In this document: positions 22,823 through 34,835 of the stretch, piece by piece
Position numbering within the stretch: the stretch's first letter is position 1
Layout of the letters: every line of letters begins with the position of its first letter
Assembly: GCF_037975245.1 (NCBI RefSeq)
Contig: NC_092568.1
Span: 35,252,501-35,316,500 of the forward strand
Source: Apostichopus japonicus
Lineage: Eukaryota; Echinodermata; Holothuroidea; Aspidochirotida; Stichopodidae
Direction of reading: 5' to 3'
Length of the DNA: 64,000 bases
Program-made: the position numbers and the translations under genes
The notes under the pieces: generated by a model
Seen by the model: the letters and a program-made list of their open reading frames with translations, nothing else
Database searches by the model: none
Told to the model about the DNA's origin: nothing

Positions 22823-23585
22823 GAATGGCGTTCAAACAGAGCACAAGATCATTTTTAAGCAAAGTCACACAAGAAATAACCTGGACATGAAAAACCAAAA
22901 TCCGAACGACTGATCCCCTCTCAGCTCAACCCCAGTGCCCATTGCTTGTCGACTATGAGGGTGCGATCATCGTCAGGTGTGTAGCACGATTCCCCTACAA
23001 GGGGAACATTATGCTACACATGATCTTAGCCAAAAGGCCGCTCATCACGTACATGCCTTTTCGCGAAGGTGATGACCTTGTGCTTCTCGGTGTTCCTCAA
23101 CTGCCAGATTCTACTAAGCCAACGGCCCTGTATCTTTACTTTATATAGGTATTTACTTTATATAGGTATCTTTACTTTATATAGGTCGTAATGTTCCGAT
23201 AATGCGAACATGTCCAAATACCTATTGCAACAGTGCTTATTAAATACACGTAGGATACCATATGTGTGCATGTTGTAAGCATCTGTATAAAAAGATTATT
23301 TTATTCGTTGGTGTAAAGTTTAAGAAAAGTGTTTGTTTGTGGTTTAGGTTTCAGTTCTATTAATCATGATAAAGGGCGTAGGTTACACCCGTATGTTAAA
23401 TAGATAAGTCTTTCTTAATTTAAGTCTAATCACTTGTCAGATGTGACTATTGTTAAAATATGTTATGACTGACATGTCAACTCAGAAAACAACAGAAGCA
23501 AAACTTGAAGATTTCTACATGTAAGTCCGTCCCCTGGACCCTCGACGGGGATCTCTGGACCCCAATAGGGGACCCCAACCGATAT
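22823..23585. repeat. Duplicated block, copy 3 (no hAT insertion)
   Basis: It runs from GGCGTTCAAACAGAGCACAAG to CTCTGGACCCC and is collinear with copies 1 and 2. Where those carry the MITE, it reads straight through (CACGTACATGCC then TTTTCGCGAAGG). An extra short TATATAGGTATCTTTAC repeat lies near 23140-23190. Confidence 0.87.
23014..23040 (-). pseudogene. U2 snRNA 5'-end-like segment, copy 3
   Basis: Identical to copy 1 over the block CGGCCTTTTGGCTAAGATCA plus TGTGTAG, with the same TTCCCC/GGGGAA hairpin next to it. Confidence 0.7.
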
Positions 23586-23589
23586 AGGC

Positions 23590-24290
23590 TTTGCGTCAAG
23601 TCGGTCGCAGCTATATCTATGTTCAGTCATTTATACCCCCCCCCCCCCATAACAAAAAAAAACTTTTCAATCGGGATCGAAGCCACTGCTGTTACAGTCG
23701 GCCAGCGAATGGGGCCAATTATCATGGGGCGTGTCTTAACAAGGATTTCGTGCCTATATCACAGAGATGTATACATTTCTGTAACTTATATATGGCTCTG
23801 GCGCTTTTATAGAAAGAGCACCCTCTATTTATTCAACGAGGCTATCAAGTTTCGCTCGAAGCAACATTGTTACACTTTGAAGTCTCACAGTTGACGTTTG
23901 ACGGTTATAAGACTTGTTGGAGACGCGAAGGAGTCATTAACCATATCTGAATAAAGTTTTATCCAACTTGTTTAAACTTTACAAAGGTGTTGCATAAACT
24001 ATTTTACTCAACATTTAAGAATGTGGTACATGGATCACACTTTGTGGCATCTTTGTACATAGTTTTTAGAATGTATGCAAACTGTTTAAACTTCGAATTT
24101 CAAAATCAATTTCATACTTAAAATTGCTTATCGAAAGATAATTGTTAGGTTATGAAGTCAACCGCAAATGCTACTTATAGTGTGTACAACACTGTGTTAT
24201 TTGCCTGTATATGTTTTCGTTGTTGGTTCATTTTGACGATGTGCAAACAGCGTGCCATACCTAATAGAATATATAATATAAAATTGAATT
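23590..24290. other. Non-coding stretch, nothing recognised
   Basis: It contains a C run at about 23636-23648. No gene is supported. Confidence 0.4.
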
Positions 24291-24309
24291 GGCATAATAT
24301 GTAATTATG

Positions 24310-24560
24310 CGAAATCGATGGTCCCTTTTACACCTCCGTCTTTTTTTTACAACACAAGTAAGAATCACTCACTCATAATTAGGAAACAATAATTAACTGT
24401 CAAATAATTAACTTATGATATTGTGAACTCTGCACTGCTTATCTTGGTATCCTAGTATATAGTGTCGATGCAGATATTTCTATCGGTATCCTATAATGGA
24501 ACGTCTTAATAAAATGCAGTTGTTGATGATACGAAGGTTCATGCAGGTGTTGATGTTGCA
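24310..24560 (+). repeat. Dispersed repeat, copy 1 (copy 2 at 52928-53168)
   Basis: Shared blocks include TCGATGGTCCCTTTTACACC, ATTAACTTATGATAT and ATTTCTATCGGTATC, in the same order and orientation about 28 kb apart. No inverted ends or coding potential are seen. Confidence 0.82.
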
Positions 24561-24564
24561 AGCG

Positions 24565-25630
24565 GACATCGTCAACCTAAGCATACATATTCCAATTTGA
24601 TCATGCAAAGCCTCAGGCCTACAACAATTGGGATGCAGGTTAGGGGCGCAAAAATAACTCCTTTTTCCACACGTGAGCATAATATTCAGATCTTACAACG
24701 GGACTTCGTTTTGGATATCCAGAATTTTTTTAAGGTTGAAAGCCCTCAACTGAGGAGCCCGTATTTATATCATGTTGCTGGGCCCGGATCAGCTCGCAGC
24801 GGCCCTCTGTGGCAGCTAGGGATTTGGACCATAATTAGAGGCGGCGAAAGCTGTATCGAGGTAAGAAGACCTGGAGGGGCATATAATGTGAAGCTCACTA
24901 GAGTTGTACAATGTTAACATATTTTCGCAGAACATTTTCATGAAGTCATCAGATTTCTGTACTTGGGAATCGAATACAGGATAAAGATGTAATGAACATT
25001 CTGTGGTCAAATGACTCATAAATGTTGAACGGCATAGACCATATGCTTCATGCAACGGGCACGATATAGCCTCTTAATTCGGTATACAGTAGCCTACTTG
25101 TACAGATAATTAAATGCAATTCTGGATACAGGGGCGTCAATCCAAACTTGATCGCAGAGGGATTTTTTCGTGTGACTCATGTGAACGCCACTCTGGACAA
25201 CTAAAAAATGAGTTTGGAGGACGGGGTGTACACTGTTCAGGCACCGCAGAACCATTTTTATAATATGGGATTTTAATATGGGGTAAACATTGAAGCGAAC
25301 CTACTATGTTCAAGAATTCCCATGGTCCATGGATTCCCGACTGCAGGTTAAAGGTGATAAATTAGCCACAATGCATTAAAGTGCACATTGTTTCATTATG
25401 CAGTTATGTGTAATATCATATGCAGAGGTGCCGTCAGGAGGTTGCAAGTGGGGCCCAATGATGGCGGGGAGCGTCGAATTTTTAGAAGAAAGATCCCTCA
25501 GAATAGCAGAATTGACACATGTGAAGGCATTAAATTGCATCCAGATAGTTAGCCAAAGTTTGCAAGGAGAGATAGGAGAAGGCCTATGATGAGGTACAAC
25601 CGAAGTAAATATGTCACTAATATAATTCCT
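24565..25630. other. Non-coding stretch, nothing recognised
   Basis: A 106-codon frame at 24597-24917 has no recognisable domain, and I do not call it a gene. Confidence 0.35.
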
Positions 25631-25632
25631 TT

Positions 25633-26460
25633 ATAGGGAGAGTTGCGACATGATCGTTCAAAAACATTCATGTCACGTGGTCACTGGTGCCATTTTGTTT
25701 CCATATGTGGATGTACGCATTAAAAAACTACAACCCACCCAGGCTGACATATCCCTCAATGACCCCTCCCTCGCCAACCCCTCCTTCCCAGCTCTCCCCT
25801 CCCAGTCCCCGTCTCAGGTCGCCCTTCACAAATTTATGTTGGCCCACGTACACTCATGAGGTAAACTGGCATACTGAACGCAGTAAGAAGACTACAACCC
25901 ACTCAGACTCACATATCCCTCACCCCCACACCCCTTCCCATGGCCCCCTCCGAGGTCCCCCTCTAACATTTTTTGCTCGTTAACGCACACTCATGGGGTA
26001 ATCTAGCAAACTGAACGTAGTTCCCCCTTCCATCCACATTCCCCTCCCAGGTCCCCCCCCCCCCCAATAATTTATGCTCACTCATGCACACTCATGGAGG
26101 AAAACTAAAAAACTGAACGCAGTAAAAGAAACTATGACCCAGCTAGACTCACATATCCCGCAATAAACCTCCCCAGTTTCCCCTCTCAGACCCTTTCCCT
26201 CTCATGCCCACTCCCCCTCCCAGGCCCCACTTCTTAAAATTTCTGCTGGTTCACGCACACCCATGAGGTAAAGTAACAAACTGAGCGTAGTGAAAAACTA
26301 CAACCCATCAAGAATCAATGACCCCTCCCTTGCTACACCTCATTCCCAGGTCCCCTTCCCACTCCCCTCCCAGACCCCTTCCCACGTCTCCCTCCAATAA
26401 TTTCTGAATTTCTGCTGGCACACGCACACACATGAAAGTCGCCAACAAACTGAATGCATT
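25633..26460 (+). repeat. Dispersed element with internal minisatellite, copy A
   Basis: It starts TTTATAGGGAGAGTTG, then GTGGTCACTGGTGCCATTTTG. It continues as units of 100-170 bases built from CTGAACGCAGTAA, ACTACAACCCA, CACATATCCCTCA, C-rich tracts, and GCACACTCATGAGGTAAACT. The same leader and units occur at 51776-52612 (same strand) and 46280-48065 (opposite strand). The unit number and length vary between copies. Confidence 0.9.
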
Positions 26461-26472
26461 GAAATGTAAACA

Positions 26473-29400
26473 AGAGCCCAAAGGCTCAGTGATTCCTTGC
26501 CCTGTCCTGTTCAGCCTTTGACATCGGGTGACCTTTGACCTTACTGACAATAAATAGGGGTCATCAACTCTACATGGGTAGTACACATGAAGATTCCCCT
26601 ATTACTTTATGGTGATTACACTGTTTACTCCATTTGACCTCTGTTGCACCCACCATGACCCCTGGTGACCTCTGTCCGTAAGTGACCTTGAATGGACTCT
26701 GAAGATATGACGCTTTTTATGAAATATGTTTCCCTCCATGACATGCACCGTGTTGCAGATTATCGACCACATCGGATTGCGTCACTGGAAGTTGTTGCAG
26801 AAGTTGGTATTATTGGACAATTTTTACTGACCTTGGATGACCTTTGATGCCATGACAGTTTTAATGAAAATGCTACCCTTGATGAGATGCACCCAGTCCT
26901 ACAAGCATTTTGTAAACTAATCCACACACACATCGCTATTGCAAAAAAGGTATCAAAAACGAATTTTGACCCCTTGTAACTTGATAACGGGGTGTCTGAT
27001 TGAAGTTAGAGTTGGTTTCATCCATTAAGCACACATAGCACTACCAAATATCCCAAAATAAACAGTTATTAAATTCTTTGCCCCATATCTCCTGAAATAA
27101 GCACATTTGTTTGAGACTTGACTTTTGACCTCATCAGTAGATGTAGTTTTACCCACTGATTCAGAAAAACACCATAAAAAAATATCTATGAACGTCCTGA
27201 CTGCACTAAATTTTGAACCAAAAAATTTGGCCTCTATATCTTTGCACACAAAGGTCACAAGGGGTCAACTCATGGACTATTTTGATCAGAAGGTACCTTT
27301 GACATCTTTGAAAATGGCTACAAAAACTCAATTCGGCACCAAAATCGGCAGAGGTCAAGGGAGGTCAAATTGAGGTCAAAGGTCACACAGATGCGGGTCA
27401 AGTAGAGGAATACAATAGCACACCTCCCAACCTTGGCAGACATATGGTTGTCAAGTTATGGCCATAAAACTAGTTTTTGACCACTGAATGACCTTTGACC
27501 TCGGTGATAAACTATAGGGGTCATCTACTCCATATGGGTAGTACACACACCAAGTATGATCTTAATCGAAGATCCTCCCACCAAGTTGTAGTGATTACAA
27601 GGTTTTCATTTTTCGACCTCTGCTGCCCTCACATGACCTTTGAATTCGACCAATAACAATAGGGATCGTCTTCTTAATGTGGGCAATCTACCACCCAAGT
27701 ATGATAACGAACGGGCCTTGCGTTGTTGACTTAGAGTGATTACGAGCGGCCGGCGTAACACACACACACCCACACACACGCCAGCATGATCAAACAGATT
27801 ATTTCGGCCTTCGGCAATGAATAATTTAATGCCGACAAAACAATGATTCATAATGGTTATTTACACAATATCCGAACTCTCTCCAGAAACGTCCTTTAAC
27901 TCGAGTGCCTCTCTTTGCCCAGGTGTATGGGTATCGGTAGGGCGGATTGTACAAAGAGTAAAGCGCCGTATTGCGGCAGCACCCCTGCAATGTTCCTAAG
28001 GGGACCCCAGTGGCGCAACCATAGGGGAGCGCGGCAAAATTTGGTCCCCCCGTCAGTCCGAATTATTGCCACAGGATCCCCCCAATGAAAAATAAGGAAA
28101 TGCAATTCTGCAATTTTTGAAAAGGAACCTATGGAGTTGACATTTGTATGTATGTCTGTGTGTGTGACGCTCTGTTGGATAATGGATAACTGGAAAAGGA
28201 AGTGGTGGGTGATCGTAATACATGGCGTACAGATATATCGTAGTACGACGGGGGTTATTATTGTTTTTGGTAGATGACATAGGTCACGTGGGGTCAGGAG
28301 AGGGCAAACAGTGAAAGTCTTTCAACCTCCATAACTTGATAGGGGAAATTTCAATTGAGTTCACACTTGGTGTGCATATTGATCATACTTAGTCAAAAAT
28401 ATTGAGATGACAAGGAGGTCAGCAAAAGTCACTAAAGGTCAATCATTTTTATTAAACCTAATAACTTGACCGGGAAAACTTGAATTGAGTTTATACTTGG
28501 TATTTGTCCTTATTATACTTAGTAAAAAATGTTGAGGTCGCACGAAGGTCATGGGGGTCACGTTGGGTAACTAGAACACCAATAGTGCAGTAGCTTAAAC
28601 CTATACATTGCTCTGGCAGGTTTACCCCTAATAACCTCAGAAGACCTAACATGGAAAATCATGCTATTAGAAACACTGTTCAAAAGCAGGACTCGCTTTT
28701 ACGATAATCCAATATGATCTGTGTACTTGAAAATACAATTTGTAATTTTCCTCTACGAAGTCAAAAGGAATCTATGTAGTCACGCCTGTATGTCTGTGTG
28801 TTTGACGCCGCTCGTAATCACAGCTCTCAGCCAACAACGCAATGTCCGTTCATTATCATACTTGGGTGGTAGATTGCCCTCAATGATTAGACGCTTCCTG
28901 TTCTTATTGGTCGAAATCAAAGGTCATCTGAGGTCAACAGCTTTCAAATAGTGAAAACCTTGTAATCACGATAACTTGATATGGGAATGTTCAATCAAGT
29001 TCATACTTAGTTTGTGTGATCATCATAGTTAGTGCGCGGTTCCTACTGTTTTAGTGGATTTCAAAGGTCCCCTGAGGTCAACAGAGGTCAAAAAGAGCAT
29101 ATCTCATGAACCGTAATAGGTATGACAATAAGATTTGGAGGCCTATATGGGTTCTCTAACTGATTAGATTTCGAGCACGAAATATGCTTAATAGGTAGGC
29201 TAATTTGCATAGTTTACGCTAAATTTCTCAACATTGCTGGATTTAGGTGCTATGAAACTTGGTACGTATAGTAAACATTGAGTGACAAAATATGTGGAGG
29301 TCATGCAGAGGTCATCAGGTGTCATTGTAGGTCAAATTACTAGACATTGTTGTATTAACATGAAACTCAGTCAATATAGTAAACACTGAGTGGCAAAAGT

Positions 29401-29977
29401 TGTGAAGGTCATTCAGAGGTCTTTAAAGGTCACATTGCTAAACAATGCTGTAATGAAATGAAAATCAGTACACAGTGGCGTAGCCAGGCTTCTCCATCCA
29501 GGGGGCGGGGGTGGGGCGGGTAAAGCATTTGGGGGTGGGGCGGAATCGGCATATTTTGTATAGGCCATACAGTTTGTTTCTCGATTGGTGATTCCATTTT
29601 GGAGGGGGCAAGTGGCGGGGGGGGGGGGCTCCGGCCCCCATGGCTACGCCTATTTCAGTAGATATAGTAAATATTAAGTGGTGAAGATTTTGACGATCAT
29701 TCAGAGGTCATCAGGGGTCATTAAAGGTCCATTTATTATATGGTGTTGTATTAAAATGAACCTCAGTACATTTAGTAAGCATTGAGTGACGCAAGTGTTG
29801 AAAGCCATCTAGAAGCAGGTGGAACAGGGAGACCCCGTAAATCACCATAACTTCATAGAGAAAACTGCAACCGAGGACATACTTGATGTGTGTTCATCAT
29901 AGCAAGTAGACAGTCCCTATTGTGTTTTGTTAGTGTCAAAAGCCATGGCAAGGAATCACTGAGCCTTCTGGCTCTTT
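26473..29977. mobile_element. 3.5-kb element with inverted ends and AGGTCA-rich interior
   Basis: The left end AGAGCCCAAAGGCTCAGTGA continues TTCCTTGCC. The right end is its reverse complement at 27 of 29 positions (29948-29977). Inner segments also pair in inverted orientation, for example 27640-27770 (ACCAATAACAATAGG, CTACCACCCAAGTATGATAA, TGATTACGAGCGGC) with 28797-28930. The interior is degenerate tandem sequence rich in TGACCTTTGACCT and its complement, without a transposase frame. Another MITE is nested at 29473-29654. Confidence 0.72.
29473..29654. mobile_element. hAT MITE nested in the 3.5-kb element
   Basis: It starts CAGTGGCGTAGCCAGGC and ends GGCTACGCC plus a decayed tail. TCAGTACA (29465-29472) and TCAGTAGA (29655-29662) flank it, matching at 7 of 8 positions. 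The core found in other copies is missing. Confidence 0.75.
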
Positions 29978-30174
29978 TTTTTTAACATACTGGTGCATTG
30001 TGACCCTTTAATGAATTGCCATAATTCAATGCCACATCTAGCAAATCTAGTATGTATACGAAAAACCACAGGCCAAGACATTACCTTTATTAGATGTGCT
30101 TGTTAGGCAGAAGTAGACAGCCATTTCAAGATCCATCAGCTCAATGAAATTGTTGGAAAATCTGACCAATTCCA

Positions 30175-30600
30175 AATAACCTCTAAATAACCTCAGATGA
30201 TGTTGCATGTAAACTGTGAGAACACGCTATACGAAGCGCCGCTTAAGGAACATTAAGATTCATTTTGAGGACAATCCAATGCTCTTTGTAGGAGGAGGTG
30301 CATTTTGCAATTTTTCACTTAATGGTTCAATATGACCCTTCAACGACCCCTTACCATGACCTACCATGACTTCGTTTAAATCCTTCAAAGAATAAGCATA
30401 CAAAGGTCTGTTAAAGTTTTGGGGGCACTGATTTCAATTGTTGACCTTTAATGACCTTGCATAAAAAATATGTGAAAAGGCTATAAGAAGCATTCCTCAA
30501 GGAGCATTATTACTTGTATGTCAAGATAATCCAACGCTTATTTTAGGAGATACATTTTGCAAATATTTACATAATGGTTCATTATGCCCCTTTAGGTGGT
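30175..30600. repeat. Degenerate tandem repeat of about 255 bp
   Basis: Two diverged units share ATCCAATGCTC/ATCCAACGCTT, ACATTTTGCAA and TAATGGTTCA, spaced about 255 bases apart. They resemble the AGGTCA-rich material to their left. A short (GACA)n tract follows at about 30692-30716. Confidence 0.6.
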
Positions 30601-30765
30601 CAATGATGGCCCAGCAGTTAATGGACATCGTGTCCTAGTTTGGTCGACATCAGTCGACGACCGAATAGTCGGGGGCAAAAAGGTAAATGTAGACAGACAG
30701 ACAGACAGACAGATAGATGGCTGGATTTGACTTGCAGATTCCATGCTGGTTTCTTCTCCAAAAGA

Positions 30766-30771
30766 TTTATT
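30766..30771 (-). terminator. Possible SAA polyadenylation signal
   Basis: AATAAA on the minus strand, about 375 bases past the SAA stop codon. It is the first such hexamer I see downstream. Its use is inferred from position only. Confidence 0.4.
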
Positions 30772-31143
30772 TAACTCATTTGGGAAACCTACAAATGTTA
30801 TTCCACCCTCTCTGGCTCATAGCTATATTATTATTACACATATATTTTTACTCAAACACTTAACCTCTAACTCATATATTCCGGACAACAACAACCTCCT
30901 AGAATCTTCTACTAAAAGTAGTGTTTAAGCTAAAAAAAAATGATTAAATGGTAAGGTGGCGTGTTTTATCCAAATGCTGATCAGCTGATGGGAAGAACTT
31001 CATTTTAGCAATTTGACCATTTGTCCCAGCATATTTATAGTATATTTATAGTAAAACATCACTTGTTGTGCTTATGTCATCATGGGTCCACTAAAACGTA
31101 ACTAATTCTTGTATAAATGCTATTGTTGTGCACTTTTATGTCT

Positions 31144-33233
31144 TCAGTATCTATCAGGAAGGCCTGGTGGCCTGTAACGGTTGGGATCCCCTCCATTACG
31201 TCCATGGCGATTAGCCTCCTGGTCAGCCCTACTGTCCTCGTACCCGCGACCGCTGGAAGATTGAAAACTCTCTCTGCCATTGCTACATTAGGGAGAGAAA
31301 CACCAAATATAAGTAAAATTGAACAAACTCGAAATATTTTCAGCAAATCGATGAATAAGAACATTTTGTGCAATTCCTTTTAACTGAAATTCAAAAACAG
31401 AAATCCAGGTCATATTTTTGCAGCAGGAAATGTATGTCGGATCCACAAGACATAGTTTCCTGTATTTATTAGTAAAACATGCTTGTTGTAATAAATAGTA
31501 TAGGATGTGAGGCCAAATAAAAGAAGAAAAAAAATAGTTTCTCGTCCCCGCTGTCACGCTTTTTTTGGCCGCATGGATTTTTTTGGCTTCTCCAACATCA
31601 AAATTATAATATTTTACCAAAAAATGGCTTGTCCGACCCCGGACATTATCTGTCGAAGTCTTTAGCGATGTTTCGTTCCATTGTGGGCTTGGTAAGGCGT
31701 GCTGCCAACGGGCCCTTCGGATACCTAAAAAATAGGGCCCTCACGCCGACTTTTTCCGAAAAGTTAGGACGATAAACTATTTTACTTGGCCTGAGTAACT
31801 TTTGATACTCACCTGATAACTTCAGCTGCCCATCTGCCCCCTGGTCCTCTATTGGCAGCATCATAGTTTCCCCTGGCATGAAAGTATTTGTCTGAGTTTT
31901 TATAGTTTGCTTCCCTCATGTCGCTATAGGCTCTATACATGTCATAAGCCCCTGTGCAGAAGACAAACGATGATGGACTTTGGTTACATGAACGAGTTCA
32001 TAAAATATTAATCATATCATGAAAAACACAGAACATTAGATAACGTACATGTCAGAGGACCTGAATGTGTAGTGATTCCATGCTTATTGGGATCATGCAT
32101 ATTAAGAATGGACTTGACATCGCTACAAAACTACGCAACAAAAAACGCTACAAGACTTTTCAGTATTTGATCTCCGAGAATTGCAAAACCAACAGGTATA
32201 ATATAATCACCATAGGGAACAAGCATACAAAGTATGAATTGATGGTTGACTTATTGTGGTTACTACAAAAGAAATCGAACATTTTATTTTTTTTACCCAC
32301 ACTGAGTTAGTTATTTAGATAGCTTTTAACGACGCACCAACACTTGCGGTTTATGAAGCGTCAGTCAAAGGTTAGTTAGTTAGTCTACAAGATGAAACAG
32401 TAACAAGTCCTCCCTTTTAGTCGCCTCTTTCGACAGACAGGGAGTACCTCGGTCCTATTCTACCGCCCTGACTTACATGGGGGTCACCCAAACTGAGCTC
32501 AGACCTCTACTGAGATCATTAGGGGGGACCTTGTACTCATCATGAGGATCATACATACCAAGTTTCAATTTGATCCGACAAGGCGCGGTAGACGTAGCGT
32601 GTTTACAATATTTTCAGTCTCTGACCACTGTTGGCCGCGGATGACTTCTAACCTCACCCAAAAACAACAGGGATCATGTAATTATCGAGCAAATTATACC
32701 TACCAAGTGAACTTGACCAGATCAAGCATGGTACACTTATCATGTTTTCATGTTTACATGAAAACAGTACACAAAAATACCAAAAATCACATATTTCCAT
32801 TTTTTACCAAAATTGGGTTGAGACATCTACCACGATCAATAGGGACCGGACCGTCTACTCAAAGTGAGAAACATACATAACAAGTTTCAACCCGATCCGA
32901 CCAGGCACGGCAGACTCGGCGTGTTTACAAGATTTCAGTGTTTGAGCTCTGTTGACCTTAGATGATCTCTGACCTCTCTCAAATACAATGGGGGTCATGT
33001 ACTCATCATGAGAAATAAACCTACTAAGTATAAACTTGATGTGACCAGGCATGGTTGACTCGATTGGGACCCTTTTGATTCGCAAGGAATCAACAGGTGA
33101 TATAAATTCTTACTATGAAGACAGGGAAAATGTCAAGTTTCTAACCTACAGCAGCCTCTCCTGGCCAATTGTACCACTGGGCGTGAGTTTCCACAATGAG
33201 AATGAGGACAGGTCCTGCAAGTAGCAACTTCAT
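31144..33233 (-). CDS. SAA: Serum amyloid A, three coding exons
   Basis: SAA is a small secreted acute-phase apolipoprotein-like protein; in vertebrates it binds lipoproteins and is induced by inflammation. Coding exons on the minus strand are 33233-33146, 31951-31813 and 31282-31144. The introns have GTTAGA..CAG and GTGAGT..TAG borders. Together they give 121 residues, near the family's usual length. Residues 1-18 ([18 protein letters not shown]) form a signal peptide. Residues 37-46 ([10 protein letters not shown]), 49-58 ([10 protein letters not shown]) and 59-72, including RGPGGRW, are the SAA signature. [20 protein letters not shown] and GLPDRY end it, as in SAA. The TAG acceptor before 31282 is chosen because it restores the family's ISNxRE motif; a CAG nine bases inside would drop it. 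The start codon follows a CTTTTAG acceptor 12 bases upstream, so the 5' leader is spliced. All residues I would expect are present and there is no break, so I regard it as functional. Family identity is very secure; expression is inferred. Confidence 0.96.
32290..32490. mobile_element. SINE-like remnant in SAA intron
   Basis: It contains TTTTAACGACGCACCAACAC near 32325 and TTTTAGTCGCCTCTTTCGAC near 32416, followed by AGGGAGTACCTCGGTCC and TATTCTACCGCC. Very similar strings are, from memory, part of abundant SINE-like repeats of marine invertebrates. No A/B boxes or target duplications are clear, so the class is uncertain. Confidence 0.4.
32500..33095. repeat. Degenerate tandem repeats in SAA intron
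   Basis: Three diverged units share GGGATCATGTA or GGGGTCATGTACTCATCATGA, AAGTTTCAA, and GACCAGGCATGGT-like blocks, at roughly 180-190 base spacing. They resemble the AGGTCA-rich sequence at 26.5-30 kb. Confidence 0.6.
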
Positions 33234-33322
33234 GGCTGTAGATGCCTAAAAGTGGAGGAATACAATTATAAGGAACATAAATTCTAAAAAAATGCAAAAA
33301 CTGTCCATAGACACATCCTTAA

Positions 33323-33780
33323 AGGCCCTGTCTCGTCTACTCGCCCTCTATATTCAGTTATAGAGGGAGAGTAGACGAGATAGGGCCTATAAAATACTGG
33401 ATACTGAAGTACTGTATATTGTCACTTAGGACTTTCGTATTCTGTCTCCTCTTATATAATGTCCTGCAGTGTTGGTCCATGGAACTTCTTAATCATGGAA
33501 ATTCCGTTAGGAGACAGAATGTTGTTGTCACGCAATTGAGCATATCCGACGCTGCACCACAGATGCTCAAGTGCGTGACGACCCGTTCTTTTCACGTGTT
33601 AGGCGTATTGTCATCACCAGATGAATTGAGTGAGACTCGCTTAAATATAGAGGGCGAGTAGACGAGATATGGCCTTTAAAATACTGGATACTGAAGTATA
33701 TTGTCACTTAGGACTTCCGTATTCTGTCTCCTCTTATACTGTCCTGCAGTATTGGTCCATGGAACTTTTAAATCATGGAA
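33323..33780. mobile_element. MITE with duplicated unit in SAA leader intron
   Basis: Arm AGGCCCTGTCTCGTCTACTC (33323-33351) pairs at 27 of 29 bases with 33360-33388, forming a tight hairpin. A second forward-type end lies at 33647-33675. Each forward end is followed by the same sequence (AAAATACTGGATACTGAAGT, CACTTAGGACTT, GTCCTGCAGT). So a unit of about 287 bases is duplicated (33389-33512 and 33676-33780 are its repeated tails). TTAAA flanks the outer ends. No transposase is present. Confidence 0.75.
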
Positions 33781-34289
33781 TTCCGAACAAAATGATGTTG
33801 CTATTGAGTTTACACACTAATTGTCTTCCTGGAGATCCTCGCTAACAGCAGCCGCCCTGGAGTACAGGTTCGAAAAGAACGACCTAAATACCTCAGATGC
33901 CTAGTGACCTGACTTAGCGTGGGTTGTTCGCACAATTGACGTTGTGTTTATGAAGGGTTCACAATCGTACAAAATCTCTCTATGAGTCGGTATTCACATC
34001 TGGTCGGTTTTCCCTCAAGTTACCCTATTATATAGTTGACTCAATGTAATCAGTCTTACAAGACACTCGTAACTCCCATATAATAACGGGCTTTGCGACA
34101 GTGTCTATCCACGGTCGATCACACCTCAAAGTTCCCCAATAAGTCCCAAGTGGCTTCCTGAGCCAAAGTAACACAGTTAGAATACCAGTCATAACATATA
34201 GTCAGGGTGCTAGCCCAGTTTCATTTACACGTTTGAGGACGGAAGGTTTGATGGTCCCGATCAGAAAGTCTCATGGGGTCTGGGGAATG

Positions 34290-34835
34290 AATATATATGA
34301 AATTTCCTTTTTTTCCAGGCGGCAATATTAAATTCTGGCCGCCATCTTGGAAGTGGGTGGCCCAAGCAACATACCATGACCATCATTTGTTTCAGTGAGC
34401 TCGGAAACACCTTAATTGACCCCTCATTTGTTCATCTCCGAATTTTACAGCCAGATATATGACATTTCCTTTTTTTCTGGCGGCCATCTTGGATTTTGGC
34501 CGCCATCTTGGAAGTGGGTGGCCCAAGCAACATACCATGACCATCATTTGTTTCAGTGAGCTCGGAAACACCTTAATTGACCCCTCATTTGTTCATCTCC
34601 GAATTTTACAGCCAGATATATGACATTTCCTTTTTTTCTGGCGGCCATCTTGGATTTTGGCCGCCATCTTGGAAGTGGGTTACGCAAGCAACATGCCATG
34701 ATAATCATCTGTTTCAGTGACCCCGGAAACACCTGAATTGACCCCTCATTTGTTCATTTCCGATTTTTACAGCCAGATATATGACATTTTCTTTTTTCTG
34801 GCGACCATCTTGGATTTTGGCCGCCATCTTGAAAA
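34290..34835. repeat. 161-bp tandem repeat in SAA leader intron
   Basis: GGCCGCCATCTTGG recurs at 34337, 34498, 34659 and 34819. Units 2 and 3 are almost identical; the outer ones are more diverged. CAGCCAGATATATGACATTT is common to all full units. A related but scattered copy of the GGCCGCC / CCAAGATGG motif appears near 50580-50780. Confidence 0.95.

Noticed and set aside
24597-24917. 106-codon plus-strand frame
   Set aside because: No recognisable domain, no promoter or splice context, and unremarkable composition; probably chance.
31080-31373. Separate small secreted protein on the minus strand
   Set aside because: This frame overlaps SAA exon 3 in the wrong phase. The other phase gives the SAA C-terminus with proper splice borders.
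31646-31879. 77-codon minus-strand frame
   Set aside because: It is an out-of-phase reading of SAA exon 2 and its flanking intron.
33419-33661. Frame starting with a signal-peptide-like MSLRTFVFCLLLYNVL
   Set aside because: It lies wholly inside the MITE/duplicated unit at 33323-33780 and is disrupted in the second copy of that unit.
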